Assembly (NCBI GenBank): GCA_011052055.1
Contig: DRJW01000151.1
Location: 1-6,257 of the forward strand
DNA from: Nitrospirota bacterium
GTDB lineage: Bacteria; Nitrospinota_A; UBA7883
Direction of reading: 5' to 3'
Length of the DNA: 6,257 nt
Below are positions 6,143-6,257 of this stretch, piece by piece. Below the pieces are notes generated by a model. That model saw nothing but the letters and a program-made list of their open reading frames with translations. It was not told the DNA's origin and did not search any database. The position numbers and the translations under genes were made by a program. The first letter of the stretch is position 1; each line of letters starts with the position of its first letter.

Positions 6143-6157
6143 AACACCCACCTTAAA
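6143..6157 (-). promoter_or_regulatory. Ribosome binding site that decides the kinase start
   Basis: On the minus strand the bases before ATG 6142 read AAGGTGGGTGTT, an anti-SD match at normal distance. The competing TTG at 6193 has GGGGAG only three bases upstream, which is too close for efficient use. This favours the 689-residue protein over the 706-residue one. Confidence 0.6.
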
Positions 6158-6257
6158 AGGTTGCGACGGCCAACCTGATAAATTCGAAAACAAGAACTCC
6201 CCAAGGCGTATAAGAGAAAATCTGAACTAAATAACAGGTTTATGCTCTTTGGCTCCT

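Noticed and set aside
6143..6193. TTG start at 6193 for the histidine kinase
   Set aside because: Its GGGGAG is only three bases away, whereas the ATG at 6142 has a well-spaced AAGGTGG and the extra 17 residues match no domain.

Overview
The window reads as bacterial chromosome, probably from a Gram-negative lineage rich in sigma-54 and two-component systems. A deltaproteobacterial-, Nitrospinota- or SAR324-like source is a guess; nothing here is taxonomically decisive. Supporting signs are a tRNA gene with an encoded CCA, a release factor 2 gene with the classical +1 programmed frameshift, a -24/-12 promoter, an exported solute-binding protein and a PAS-GAF hybrid histidine kinase. I see no insertion sequence, phage gene, CRISPR array or integration scar.

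Layout from left to right. (1) 109-183, minus strand: tRNA-Thr with anticodon CGU. (2) 184-597: no convincing gene, but a tandem 10-mer and an 18-bp inverted repeat. (3) About 600-812, plus strand: a compact stretch full of self-complementary segments, ending in a strong intrinsic terminator. It looks like an undescribed structured RNA, or possibly a 52-codon small ORF. (4) 886-2764, plus strand: a sigma-70-like promoter, an unrecognised charged protein with a lysine-rich tail (998-1672), and prfB (1669-2764), which overlaps it by ATGA. Full-length prfB requires a +1 shift at CTT TGA C (1735-1741), giving a 364-residue RF2.

(5) 2765-3015: a regulatory region with a near-perfect repeated 12-mer 29 bp apart, palindromes, and a sigma-54 promoter with exact GG-N10-GC spacing. 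It drives a secreted ModA-like periplasmic binding protein (3016-3984) that stands alone, without ABC permease or ATPase genes in view, and ends in a strong terminator (4023-4057). (6) 4073-6142, minus strand: a cytoplasmic hybrid histidine kinase (PAS-GAF-HisKA-HATPase-REC), convergent with the binding protein gene. Its receiver has Gly where the phospho-accepting Asp should be.

Functionally the window mixes translation genes (tRNA-Thr, RF2) with an environmental-response pair of genes (binding protein and kinase). A working link between those two is possible but is not shown by the sequence. The most interesting items are the candidate structured RNA, the sigma-54 control region of the orphan binding protein, and the kinase with degenerate phosphorelay residues.
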